From a virus, in IMG/VR virus record IMGVR_UViG_3300005613_000002, positions 124,001-188,000 of that record: DNA of 64,000 nucleotides; one strand, written 5' to 3'. Each line of letters starts with the position of its first letter. Positions within the stretch are counted from its first letter, which is position 1. A program made the position numbers and the translations under genes. The notes below the pieces were generated by a model, which saw nothing but the letters and a program-made list of their open reading frames with translations, was not told the DNA's origin and did not search any database. Shown here piece by piece: positions 31,076 to 38,561 of the stretch.

Positions 31076-31303
31076 ATGATAAAAAGAAATGTATTAATTG
31101 AAAAATTAAATTCTTGGAAAGCAAGAGAAAACGGAGTAAGTATTCATTTGTTAAAGTTAATCAGTCTTGTTGCTGATGGTGATAATGAAGAATATTCTCC
31201 ATTAGATGAAATAAAGCTAGTGTGTGATAATAGAAACAATACACCTGAAATAGTTGGTTTCACTATGGAATTTATTGATGATGTTTTAAAAAATAATAAA
31301 TAA
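31076..31303 (+). CDS. Small acidic protein
   Basis: 75 aa, helical, MIKRNVLIEKLNSWKAREN ... ; no domain recognised. Starts 83 nt after RNase P RNA; a cgtata box lies at about 31013. Confidence 0.6.
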   Translation: MIKRNVLIEKLNSWKARENGVSIHLLKLISLVADGDNEEYSPLDEIKLVCDNRNNTPEIVGFTMEFIDDVLKNNK

Positions 31304-31310
31304 AATAAAA

Positions 31311-31484
31311 ATGGTTAAAAAATATGGATTCATTATTATGATAATTATTGGATTAATTTTAATTTACAGTAATATGTTCTATACTGAATCTAATTTTAAT
31401 TTAATTTTATGGGGAATTGGAATACTAATTACTTTTATTGGTGTTTTATTTTTTTCATTTTCAAAAATAATAAAAATATTATGA
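31311..31484 (+). CDS. Small two-pass membrane protein
   Basis: 57 aa with hydrophobic segments at 5-22 (GFIIMIIIGLILIYSN) and 32-50 (LILWGIGILITFIGVLFF). Stop TGA overlaps the next start (ATGA). Function unknown. Confidence 0.6.
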   Translation: MVKKYGFIIMIIIGLILIYSNMFYTESNFNLILWGIGILITFIGVLFFSFSKIIKIL

Positions 31485-32341
31485 TATCAAACAGAGCAAA
31501 ACGAATAGGTTTAAAAGAATTAGAAATTTTTGATAATTTTTTTATTGATAAAACATTACCTAAATTTAAGATGGAATCCACTAATAATAAGGCAGATATG
31601 GGTGGGGTTTCATGGTCAACACCATCTGAAGGTGGTGTTACTGATAGTGGGAATTGGGAAAATGATTCTGGTGGGTTTTCGTTTAGAAGAAAGTTAATTT
31701 CGTTGTTATCTCCAAAAGATAAAAAACCGAAACAACCGAAAAGAACATTAACTACTCTTGAATTATTTACTGCATTATCAAAATCATATAAAGAATTATC
31801 AAAAATTGGTGAGGTTGCTGAACATTACGAAAAAGCACTTATTCAAGCAAAAACATTAGGTCAAACAGCATTGTTTGATAAATTAAAAGATTTAGTTGAT
31901 GTAGTTAAAGGTGAAGCAATATTAATTGCAATGGGTTTAACCAAATATGTGACTGAAAAACAAATTGTTGATTTTTATGGGTTAGTTGGTGAGGATAAAA
32001 ATTTAAAGTTGACATGGATTAAAAACTTCAATAGAATAATTCCTGAAGATATTTACGAAGTTAAAAAAGATGTTGATGGACGTAAAATATTTGATAATTA
32101 CGTTATTCTTCATTATGACCCAGAAAATAATGGCGAAGAATTAACAAAACAAGAATTAGAAGATAAAAAAGACCCAATATTATTCGGTTTGATTAAAGAT
32201 AGTAAAAAACTTTATTATGTTGCTGATTGGAAAGATGATTATTGTGATTTAACTCTTGAAGAAATGTTTAATGAATTAGGTGAGAAAACATTAAAAATTA
32301 ATAACAGAAACGTAAAAACATTCATTGATAAAATTAAATAA
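31481..32341 (+). CDS. Phage protein of unknown function
   Basis: 286 aa. The ATG at 31481 (MISNRAKRIGLKELEIF) overlaps the upstream stop and is preferred to an earlier in-frame start. Low-complexity Gly/Ser/Trp stretch at 40-70 (MGGVSWSTPSEGG), Lys-rich linker, then helical domain. Possibly structural; not assigned. Confidence 0.6.
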   Translation: MISNRAKRIGLKELEIFDNFFIDKTLPKFKMESTNNKADMGGVSWSTPSEGGVTDSGNWENDSGGFSFRRKLISLLSPKDKKPKQPKRTLTTLELFTALSKSYKELSKIGEVAEHYEKALIQAKTLGQTALFDKLKDLVDVVKGEAILIAMGLTKYVTEKQIVDFYGLVGEDKNLKLTWIKNFNRIIPEDIYEVKKDVDGRKIFDNYVILHYDPENNGEELTKQELEDKKDPILFGLIKDSKKLYYVADWKDDYCDLTLEEMFNELGEKTLKINNRNVKTFIDKIK

Positions 32342-32709
32342 TGAAAGAAAACATTAATAATATTGCAGAAAAAATGTCAAGACTAAACGCTGTTGAACTT
32401 AGTGAGTTATCAAGTGTTTTATTATCTAAATATAATATGAGTGCAACAATTTATCATTTTGGTGTTGTACCAACAATAGAGAATCCTAATAATAATAATA
32501 AATGTGATTTAGTATTATTAGAATGTGGTCAAAGAAAATTAATGATTGTTAAATCAATTAAAGAAATTTTCGGATTAGGTCTTAAAGAAGCAAAAGATAT
32601 TATAGACACAGTACCAACCTATCTTAGTAAATCAATATCAATTGTAAAAGCAGAAAAAATTAAATTAGTGTTAGAGGAAATTGGTGCTAAAGTTGAAATT
32701 AATTATTAA
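32341..32709 (+). CDS. Protein with ribosomal L7/L12 C-terminal-like domain
   Basis: 122 aa. Residues 50-122 (CDLVLLECGQRKLMIVKSIK, then IFGLGLKEAKDIIDTVPTYL and AEKIKLVLEEIGAKVEI) follow the bL12 C-terminal fold that recruits translation factors. The N-terminal 45 residues differ from the bL12 dimerisation domain. Overlaps neighbours by 1 nt each side. May compete with host bL12 or tune factor recruitment on ribosomes. Confidence 0.8.
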   Translation: MKENINNIAEKMSRLNAVELSELSSVLLSKYNMSATIYHFGVVPTIENPNNNNKCDLVLLECGQRKLMIVKSIKEIFGLGLKEAKDIIDTVPTYLSKSISIVKAEKIKLVLEEIGAKVEINY

Positions 32710-32936
32710 TGGAAAATAACATTGATGTTTGTACTGCTTGTGGGAAATGTTGCAATAAACATTGGCTAGTTAAATTAACTAGTCAGCACGAAATTGATAT
32801 GTTTGGTGATGATGTTGTTGATGGTGGTTTTATTTGGACAGATACTTGTAAGTTTCATATTGATAATAAATGTTCAATCCATGATGATAAACCATATAAA
32901 TGTAAACAATATTTTTGTGAAGGTAATTTAAAATAA
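32709..32936 (+). CDS. YkgJ-type CxxCxxCC protein
   Basis: 75 aa. CTACGKCCNKHW at 8-19, then CKFHIDNKCSIHDDKPYKCK, the signature of the YkgJ/UPF0153 zinc- or iron-binding family. Activity unknown; some relatives bind Fe-S. Confidence 0.82.
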   Translation: MENNIDVCTACGKCCNKHWLVKLTSQHEIDMFGDDVVDGGFIWTDTCKFHIDNKCSIHDDKPYKCKQYFCEGNLK

Positions 32937-32941
32937 TTTTT

Positions 32942-33163
32942 ATGTCTATAATTAGTGAAGGAATTGCTGAACAAACAGCAAATAAATTAGAGAGAATAAT
33001 TCTAACTGCTATAAATAATAGAAAGTATGGCGACCATAGGAGTTCTGTTAGAGATTTTGTTAATAATGAACTTGTTGAATGGTACTATTCAGAATGTGAT
33101 GAAACATTTGGAATGAGTAAACCAAATCCTGAAATATTGAAAATGTTTCCACGAAAAAAATAA
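32942..33163 (+). CDS. Small protein of unknown function
   Basis: 73 aa, acidic with a basic C-terminal FPRKK. Follows the YkgJ-like gene by 5 nt and precedes tRNA-Ser. No domain recognised. Confidence 0.6.
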   Translation: MSIISEGIAEQTANKLERIILTAINNRKYGDHRSSVRDFVNNELVEWYYSECDETFGMSKPNPEILKMFPRKK

Positions 33164-33191
33164 ATATCGGAAGGTTGGTAGTGTGAATATT

Positions 33192-33276
33192 GGTGAGATA
33201 CTCAAATGGTAAAGAGGATAGTTTGCTAAACTATTAGGCTGTAACAGGTGCGTGGGTTCGAATCCCACTCTCACCG
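33192..33276 (+). tRNA. tRNA-Ser (GCT)
   Basis: Class II; acceptor ggtgaga/tctcacc, anticodon arm atagt-ttgctaa-actat. G73 as expected for Ser. Confidence 0.95.
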
Positions 33277-33935
33277 CATTTTATGTTTATTATTTTTTGA
33301 ATAATATTTAAAAATTTAATTGATGTTTGTTCTTTAAAATATTTTTGCATTGATGTATCAATTATACACAATTCTATATCTTGCTCAATACACGCTTGAA
33401 ACTTACGATTATCATTATTTTGAATTTGGTTTAATTTATCAGAACCAAAGATTGGTTCATAATGAAATATACCATTAAGTTCAAACGCAAGTTTCAATGA
33501 TGGAATATAAATATCGAGTTCAGAATTAATAGCATCTTTATGATTGAAATTAAACTCAATGGTTGGATATAATATAGTTAGTTTAGATTCTAACCATTTT
33601 TCTAATTTAGATACACGAGTCCCATGTTTTTTATGGGTATTATTGTATGTTGCTGCACAAGATTTAGAACAGAAGTTATTTTTTGTTCTTAATATTTGTG
33701 ATGGAATTTTAGTAAATTTATTACCACAATTAATACAATGCACTTCAATTTTTGTTTGCATTGATGTATTACATTTTTGAGAACAAAACATACATTTGTC
33801 TTTTCCACCATTTAAGTGAGAAATAATCTGTCTTTTTTCAACGAAAAAAATTGATTGACAAGTATAACATTCACATGATAATTTATCACCAATCTTAGCA
33901 GTATTCAATTCATCGTCAGTAAATAATGGTTTCAT
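33234..33935 (-). CDS. Homing endonuclease of the EDxHD/Vsr type, antisense to tRNA-Ser
   Basis: 233 aa, minus strand. Three CxxC-type zinc motifs in the first half (CECYTCQ, CMFCSQKC, CINCGN ... FCSKSC) and a Vsr-like core YPTIEFNFNHKDAINSELDI, LAFELNGIFHYE. Its last 14 codons run through the complement of tRNA-Ser. Another mobile nuclease placed at a tRNA 3' end. Confidence 0.8.
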   Translation of the reverse strand: MKPLFTDDELNTAKIGDKLSCECYTCQSIFFVEKRQIISHLNGGKDKCMFCSQKCNTSMQTKIEVHCINCGNKFTKIPSQILRTKNNFCSKSCAATYNNTHKKHGTRVSKLEKWLESKLTILYPTIEFNFNHKDAINSELDIYIPSLKLAFELNGIFHYEPIFGSDKLNQIQNNDNRKFQACIEQDIELCIIDTSMQKYFKEQTSIKFLNIIQKIINIKCGESGIRTHAPVTA

Positions 33936-33949
33936 ATTATAATTTTAAG

Positions 33950-33958
33950 ATAAATACT
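33950..33958 (-). promoter_or_regulatory. AGTATTTAT late-like motif (minus)
   Basis: 12-15 nt before the start of the minus-strand endonuclease at 33935. Confidence 0.5.
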
Positions 33959-34018
33959 TCGAAAAACTTTTTTCGAATCCCTTACCTTCCTCATTAAATT
34001 TACCAACATTATTTGTTA

Positions 34019-34056
34019 AGGGTTATAAAATATGATTGTTTTATAACCCTTTTTTC
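34019..34056 (+). terminator. Intrinsic terminator
   Basis: aagggttataaaa/ttttataaccctt stem and T-run; works in either direction between the convergent units. Confidence 0.85.
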
Positions 34057-34071
34057 TTTATATTTGTATAT

Positions 34072-34284
34072 ATGAAAGAAAGAAAAGCAATAACACTTCT
34101 TGATGAAGATACTGCAACCACATTTTTAAGACCATATTCAGATGAACATAGAAATTGTTTAATTGTTGTCACTGAAGATGCATATGGTGAATTTACTGGA
34201 GTTTTAACACCAATAAAAAAGATTAAGGGTAATTTAAACATTACTGATGAAGAAATTGATGAAATGATATTTAAATTGCGTTAA
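34072..34284 (+). CDS. Small acidic protein
   Basis: 70 aa starting MKERKAITLLDEDTATTFLR; 2 nt before the next gene. Unknown. Confidence 0.6.
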   Translation: MKERKAITLLDEDTATTFLRPYSDEHRNCLIVVTEDAYGEFTGVLTPIKKIKGNLNITDEEIDEMIFKLR

Positions 34285-34285
34285 A

Positions 34286-34699
34286 ATGGAGCAGATAAGA
34301 GAAAGAGTATTAGGAATTATTGAGAAATATAATTTAAAACCGATTGAACTTCCAAAGGAACATAAAGATGTTTACTCATTCATTAATGAGAATCAAGAAA
34401 GAGAAAAAGATTTCAAACCTGAAATTTCAGATAATGAATTAGGTGTAAAATATGCGAGACATATCCCAAGGGGTTGGTATGGTTTTGATATTGGTATTCC
34501 AATTGTTCCAGATTGGATGAAAATTATTAGTGAAATCACTGAATTATGTGTTAGCATTGACCCAAAATTTGAAATTCGTCAAGTTAAATTAAAATATGGT
34601 AGAATATGTTATTATGCAAGTAGTTTTATAATTGAAGATGCTGATGAACTTGATGATATTTTAAATGATAAACTATATGATAAAGCATTAGTTTATTAG
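34286..34699 (+). CDS. Phage protein of unknown function
   Basis: 137 aa; central ARHIPRGWYGFDIGIPIVPDW is distinctive, rest acidic/helical. Part of a cluster of short genes 34.1-35.2 kb. Ends with two consecutive TAG codons. Confidence 0.65.
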   Translation: MEQIRERVLGIIEKYNLKPIELPKEHKDVYSFINENQEREKDFKPEISDNELGVKYARHIPRGWYGFDIGIPIVPDWMKIISEITELCVSIDPKFEIRQVKLKYGRICYYASSFIIEDADELDDILNDKLYDKALVY

Positions 34700-34712
34700 T
34701 AGATCATATGAA

Positions 34713-34970
34713 ATGAATAATTTTGAATTATTAAAACGCACATATCCAATTTCACAATATGAAAGACTTTGTGATGGTTATGAGTATATTTTAAAATATA
34801 CGACACAGAAAGAGAGAAAAGCATTTGGTGAATTACAAAGAACAATTAAAGAAGGTGAGAAATATATTTATCAAGTAGCTAAAGAAGGTAAGGAATTTAA
34901 AACAATGTGTATGTGTTTTACAAATTACAGTATAATAAGAAAACAAATATTTAAATTAGAAGACGATTAA
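34713..34970 (+). CDS. Small helical protein
   Basis: 85 aa, charged, Tyr-rich (ERLCDGYEYILKYTTQKERK). Unknown. Confidence 0.6.
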   Translation: MNNFELLKRTYPISQYERLCDGYEYILKYTTQKERKAFGELQRTIKEGEKYIYQVAKEGKEFKTMCMCFTNYSIIRKQIFKLEDD

Positions 34971-34980
34971 ATAATAATTT

Positions 34981-35178
34981 ATGGATAAAAAAATAGTTTA
35001 CGTTATTGGATTTTTTTTAGGTTTCGAATATTCTACACATCATATACCAGTTAAAATAATAAAAAGAAAGAAAAATAATCACATTAACAATCATTATAAT
35101 GGGTCTAATAAAAACAATAATAAAACAAAAACTAAAATAAGGAGTTTTAATAGAAATTCAAAAGTTAATTTTATTTAA
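34981..35178 (+). CDS. Small protein with N-terminal hydrophobic segment and basic tail
   Basis: 65 aa. VYVIGFFLGFEYST then a Lys/Asn-rich tail (KRKKNNHINNHYNGSNKNNN). Unknown. Confidence 0.5.
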   Translation: MDKKIVYVIGFFLGFEYSTHHIPVKIIKRKKNNHINNHYNGSNKNNNKTKTKIRSFNRNSKVNFI

Positions 35179-35185
35179 TCATTTT

Positions 35186-35213
35186 TGTAACAATTTTTTC
35201 GAATATTCGTATA
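35186..35213 (+). promoter_or_regulatory. TGTAAC-N16-CGTATA promoter
   Basis: TGTAAC 35186-35191, CGTATA 35208-35213; 19 nt before the 35232 start. Confidence 0.7.
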
Positions 35214-35231
35214 ATTAAAAAACAATATATT

Positions 35232-35534
35232 ATGAATAATGATATTACAATAAATATTGAAGATATTCGAAAATTACCTAATGGTTCTATTACAAATATT
35301 GAAACAATTAGACAAATAGCATTAACAAACGACATTTCATTATTCGATAAGATAGATGATAGATTTATGTTCGCAGGTACTTACCCTGTACTAATGAAAA
35401 TTCATAATATTTTACCAAATAAATCATTTGATATAGTGGGAGAAAAATGTAATTGTGAAACTAAAGGTAGAACTGTTTGGAGTGTATCATCAGATGGAAA
35501 GTGTTTAAGATGTGGAAAACAATATGTTAAATAA
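35232..35534 (+). CDS. Small protein with C-terminal zinc ribbon
   Basis: 100 aa; C-terminal CNCETKGRTVWSVSSDGKCL then RCGKQY gives four Cys in a ribbon arrangement. Ends 9 nt before the suppressor tRNA. Unknown. Confidence 0.6.
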   Translation: MNNDITINIEDIRKLPNGSITNIETIRQIALTNDISLFDKIDDRFMFAGTYPVLMKIHNILPNKSFDIVGEKCNCETKGRTVWSVSSDGKCLRCGKQYVK

Positions 35535-35543
35535 TAAAATAGT

Positions 35544-35616
35544 GCTCCTGTGGCTGAATGGTTAAAGCAATGGACTCTAAATCCATTTTTTGCAGGTTCG
35601 AATCCTGTCAGGAGCG
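35544..35616 (+). tRNA. Amber suppressor tRNA (anticodon CTA)
   Basis: Acceptor gctcctg/caggagc, anticodon arm atgga-ctctaaa-tccat (five perfect pairs), so positions 34-36 are CTA and read UAG. T-arm gcagg/cctgt, G73, class I. A casual reading of TCT (Arg) would need a broken stem. Charging amino acid not determinable by eye; Sup-CTA tRNAs occur in phages that recode TAG. Confidence 0.88.
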
Positions 35617-35631
35617 CAAAAAATAAATATA

Positions 35632-35913
35632 ATGAATAAAATTATTGCCGAAGAATTACACAAAACTGAACCAGATAAATTTAAAATTTTCAGAGAATGG
35701 GGAAGTGTTAATAATAAAATTAAAGATTTTGAAAATAAAGCAAACCTAAAAACATTTAAATATCTTTTTGGTGAAGATGGGCAAAGATTATGTGAACATT
35801 TTAAATATGATTGTGAAACTAATGTTAATAAATTAAAAACATATTTAAAATATGAACAATATAACGATTTGCTTGTAAACATATATTATAATGATAATTT
35901 GTTTATTATTTAA
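35632..35913 (+). CDS. Helical protein, possibly the 5' part of a frameshifted gene
   Basis: 93 aa, starts 16 nt after the suppressor tRNA. Charged helices. Immediately followed in the -1 frame by an 80-codon stretch without a start codon (35898-36140). Confidence 0.55.
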   Translation: MNKIIAEELHKTEPDKFKIFREWGSVNNKIKDFENKANLKTFKYLFGEDGQRLCEHFKYDCETNVNKLKTYLKYEQYNDLLVNIYYNDNLFII

Positions 35914-36140
35914 AACAGATCAATAGATTTCATGATAAATTAGATGAAGTCAGTAGTAGACTTAAAGTAATTATTGATGATGAAACAAAAAAAGATGAAT
36001 GTAATGTTTTATCATTAAAATATTTCTTTTTAACTAATTTAGGGATAAAAATTGATGAATCTGTTGAATTTACTGTAAAACATTATCTTGATATGATAGA
36101 TAATGAGAATCCAATAACATTAATAAATGAACTTAAATAA
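35898..36140 (+). pseudogene. Open frame without start codon, likely frameshifted continuation
   Basis: Encodes LKQINRFHDKLDEVSSRLKV ... to a TAA at 36138, coding-like throughout, but has no ATG/GTG/TTG near its 5' end. Lies -1 relative to 35632-35913. Either one gene with a recent indel or a frameshift product. Confidence 0.45.
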
Positions 36141-36145
36141 ATAAG

Positions 36146-36400
36146 ATGGAAGTAAGTTATAATTATAATGAATTAGAATTCACTGCATATTATGATGAAG
36201 ATGGATATTTAAAATTTGTTAAAGATAATATCCATAATAAAGCATTAATGATTGAGAGTATTCAGGAAGGTAAAGGGTTTAATATTTCTAAATCTTCTTT
36301 TATGATGGATGGTTTTACTTGTCACGGAATGTATGTTCGAGTTATGGATATTAATTTATTCATACCAAAATTTATTTTCATAAAAAACAAAACTGATTAA
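36146..36400 (+). CDS. Small protein of unknown function
   Basis: 84 aa, beta-rich opening MEVSYNYNELEFTAYYDEDG. Starts 5 nt after the previous frame ends and 2 nt before the next gene. Confidence 0.6.
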   Translation: MEVSYNYNELEFTAYYDEDGYLKFVKDNIHNKALMIESIQEGKGFNISKSSFMMDGFTCHGMYVRVMDINLFIPKFIFIKNKTD

Positions 36401-36402
36401 TT

Positions 36403-36564
36403 ATGGGAATGGATGTAGATGCTATTGTTGCAAGACAAGCAATTGAGAAAATTGGGAAAGTTTTATTAAGTGTAGAACATGGTGAACGTGAGGAAATTAC
36501 TGATGAAATTATAGAATTTTCAAAAAAACTTGAAAAAAAGTTTGGAAATAATGTAACAAAATAG
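36403..36564 (+). CDS. 53-aa helical protein
   Basis: ATG 36403, TAG 36562-36564 (MGMDVDAIVARQAIEKIGKV ...). Its 3' end contains the TGTAAC box of the next promoter. Its TAG stop shows TAG is not always read through. Confidence 0.55.
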   Translation: MGMDVDAIVARQAIEKIGKVLLSVEHGEREEITDEIIEFSKKLEKKFGNNVTK

Positions 36565-36579
36565 TAAGTTTGACGTATA
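36552..36579 (+). promoter_or_regulatory. TGTAAC-N16-CGTATA promoter
   Basis: TGTAAC 36552-36557, CGTATA 36574-36579, upstream of the Pth2-like gene. Confidence 0.7.
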
Positions 36580-36632
36580 TATAATTAAAGAAAAGAATTG
36601 AAATAATTCATTAACAATTAAATTTAAAAATT

Positions 36633-36959
36633 ATGAAGTAGGTAAAATTAGTTACTATCACAAGAAAAGATATCGATGCAGGATATCAATTAGTTCAATC
36701 AGCACATTCTTTAGCTGAATTCGCACACCAATTTCCAAATCATTTTAATGAATGGATGGAAAATTCAAAGTATTTAGTCTCATTATCAACTGATAATGAA
36801 GATAAACTTCAAAGATTATTTTATAAATTACAAGACCGTGGTGCTAATGTTGTAGCATTTACTGAGCCTGACATTGACGACCAGTTAACATCTATTTGTT
36901 ATTTTGGTACGCCAGAGATGATTAAGATTACTAATAATTTAAATCTGGCATTATCATGA
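36633..36959 (+). CDS. Peptidyl-tRNA hydrolase 2-like protein with in-frame TAG at codon 3
   Basis: 108 codons plus stop if TAG (36639-36641) is read through. ATG AAG TAG then VKLVTITRKDIDAGYQLVQS and AHSLAEFAHQFP, followed by KYLVSLSTDNEDKLQRL and DRGANVVAFTEPDIDDQLTS. The GYQLVQSAHSLAEF part matches the Pth2/PTRHD1 signature (G-Q-AQ-AHA) that would be lost if translation began at the first internal ATG (36756). Pth2 releases tRNA from stalled peptidyl-tRNA. No other start codon lies between the TAG and the motif, so suppression or a decayed start is needed. Confidence 0.7.
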
Positions 36960-37117
36960 GAAAAAATTTATTTAAAACAAGAGTTATGGAATATATATAG
37001 ATAAGTATTAGACCACCATAATGATGTAATTAATACAAGATTCGCAATTCGCAAATCGCAAATTAAATTAACACATCACAAAAAATTAAATAATAACAAA
37101 AACAAATAATAAATATT

Positions 37118-37456
37118 ATGGAAACAATAGTAAAAACAAATATCGCTAAAATGAAAGCAGATATTAAAGAAATGGTTAAGTCACAAAAATTTTACAAAGC
37201 TCAAAGAAAAACAGAAAACTTAGTAGGTGAAAGAAAAATGTCACCAAGTGATGCAACTTATAAACATTTAAGTAATCGAGAAGATTTACGCATAATGTAT
37301 GCAGCATATGGTGTTGCAAGGGGTAAAAGTTTTTCACAAATTGAAAATAAATATCCTGAAGAAAATCATCCATTGAAAAATCGTCAAGGAAGTATTGATA
37401 GAATACTTAAAAGATATGAAATGAAAGTGGAAGTAGAGGCTGAAGTTATGGTTTAA
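37118..37456 (+). CDS. Conserved small phage protein
   Basis: 112 aa, basic and helical (KSQKFYKAQRKTENLVGERK), then YAAYGVARGKSFSQIE and a Lys-rich end. Appears to be a frequent Bacteroidetes phage protein; function unknown. Followed by a terminator. Confidence 0.65.
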   Translation: METIVKTNIAKMKADIKEMVKSQKFYKAQRKTENLVGERKMSPSDATYKHLSNREDLRIMYAAYGVARGKSFSQIENKYPEENHPLKNRQGSIDRILKRYEMKVEVEAEVMV

Positions 37457-37483
37457 GAAAATTAAATAATGTATTTAATTGAT

Positions 37484-37510
37484 AAAAGGGGGAATTAGTT
37501 CTCCCTTTTT
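37484..37510 (+). terminator. Intrinsic terminator
   Basis: aaaaggggga/tctccctttt stem with T-run. Confidence 0.8.
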
Positions 37511-37573
37511 CTTGTTTATTATAATTTCTTTGTGTAGATTTACAATAAATAATTTTAAACAAAACACGATAAG

Positions 37574-37894
37574 ATGTCAGAAGATAAGAAAAATGTTGTT
37601 GAAGAAGAAATTGTACCAAATCCAGTAAATGGTGTTGTACCAAATTTAGTAAATAATGCAGTTCCTGAATTAGCCTCAGATGAAGAACCAGTTGAAGTTG
37701 AGTTAACTGATGATGAAAAAAAAGAAAAGGAACGTGAAGAATATGTTAAATTATTAAAAGAATCTAAAATTAAATTTAAACCAGTAAAACATGATGGTAA
37801 AGTAACTACCAATCAATTTGGTGCAACTTATAAAGAAAAACGTAAACGTAAGAATAAAGCAACAAAAAAATCACGTAAAGCAAATCGTAAATAA
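37574..37894 (+). CDS. Acidic protein with strongly basic tail
   Basis: 106 aa; acidic first two thirds (EEPVEVELTDDEKKEKEREE) and tail KEKRKRKNKATKKSRKANRK, suggesting a nucleic-acid or scaffold role. Unknown. Confidence 0.6.
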   Translation: MSEDKKNVVEEEIVPNPVNGVVPNLVNNAVPELASDEEPVEVELTDDEKKEKEREEYVKLLKESKIKFKPVKHDGKVTTNQFGATYKEKRKRKNKATKKSRKANRK

Positions 37895-38197
37895 ATGAAA
37901 AAAGATATAGTATATAACCGTGTTGATGGTGAATTAAAGTATCAGGAAATTAGGTGGACTCCAAAACCAATTGGATATATACCTGATGAAAAAAAATGTG
38001 TTGCTGAATGGATTAATTATATGGAATATCATTTAAATAAAGCAAAAAATTCTGTTTATCATCTTCGTGAAGCAGAAGCACTTGCTGAAATTAGAAAAGT
38101 AACAGCATTAGGTGTAAGAACTATGATGGTTCATGGTTGTCCAGAAAGAAAAACTCCAACTGATAATATTGATGAACATGGTACTAAAATAAATTAA
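37895..38197 (+). CDS. Small protein of unknown function
   Basis: 100 aa; starts directly after the previous stop. IRWTPKPIGYIPDEKKCVAE ... helical middle. Unknown. Confidence 0.6.
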   Translation: MKKDIVYNRVDGELKYQEIRWTPKPIGYIPDEKKCVAEWINYMEYHLNKAKNSVYHLREAEALAEIRKVTALGVRTMMVHGCPERKTPTDNIDEHGTKIN

Positions 38198-38201
38198 AAA
38201 C

Positions 38202-38561
38202 ATGGAAAATATAAACCTAGATAACACCTATTGGGATAGAGTAACTGGATTTGTTACTGAATTACGTGTTGATTCTCGTTGGATTCTACGAAATAATGAC
38301 GATGATAAATCATATGGTTCATTACGTATAGCTTCACATCCTGATTTACCACCCGGGTATTTACGAGCGATTTTCACTTACGTTCTATCTATTCAGAAAA
38401 AAAATAATGCACAAAAATTAAAAACAGTTGAAGATTTTCAAATAGATATTACAGAACTTGAAGTATATTCAATCAATGATGATATTAAAACTGACACTAA
38501 AACATATGAAGCACCATTTAAGGAGCTTCAAGAAATGTTTGGTGTAAAAATCTTTGAATAA
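38202..38561 (+). CDS. Protein of unknown function
   Basis: 119 aa, mixed alpha/beta; overlaps the methyltransferase start by 1 nt (TAATG), so translationally coupled to it. Confidence 0.6.
   Translation: MENINLDNTYWDRVTGFVTELRVDSRWILRNNDDDKSYGSLRIASHPDLPPGYLRAIFTYVLSIQKKNNAQKLKTVEDFQIDITELEVYSINDDIKTDTKTYEAPFKELQEMFGVKIFE

Noticed and set aside
35544-35616. tRNA-Arg (TCT)
   Set aside because: Reading TCT shifts the loop by one and breaks the five-pair anticodon stem; the correct register gives CTA.
36756-36959. Pth2-like gene starting at the internal ATG
   Set aside because: This would drop the conserved GYQLVQSAHSLAEF motif, so the longer frame through TAG is more plausible.
37555-37812. 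Minus-strand ORFs opposite the acidic protein gene
   Set aside because: Ser/Thr-rich shadow of the plus-strand acidic/Lys-rich frame.
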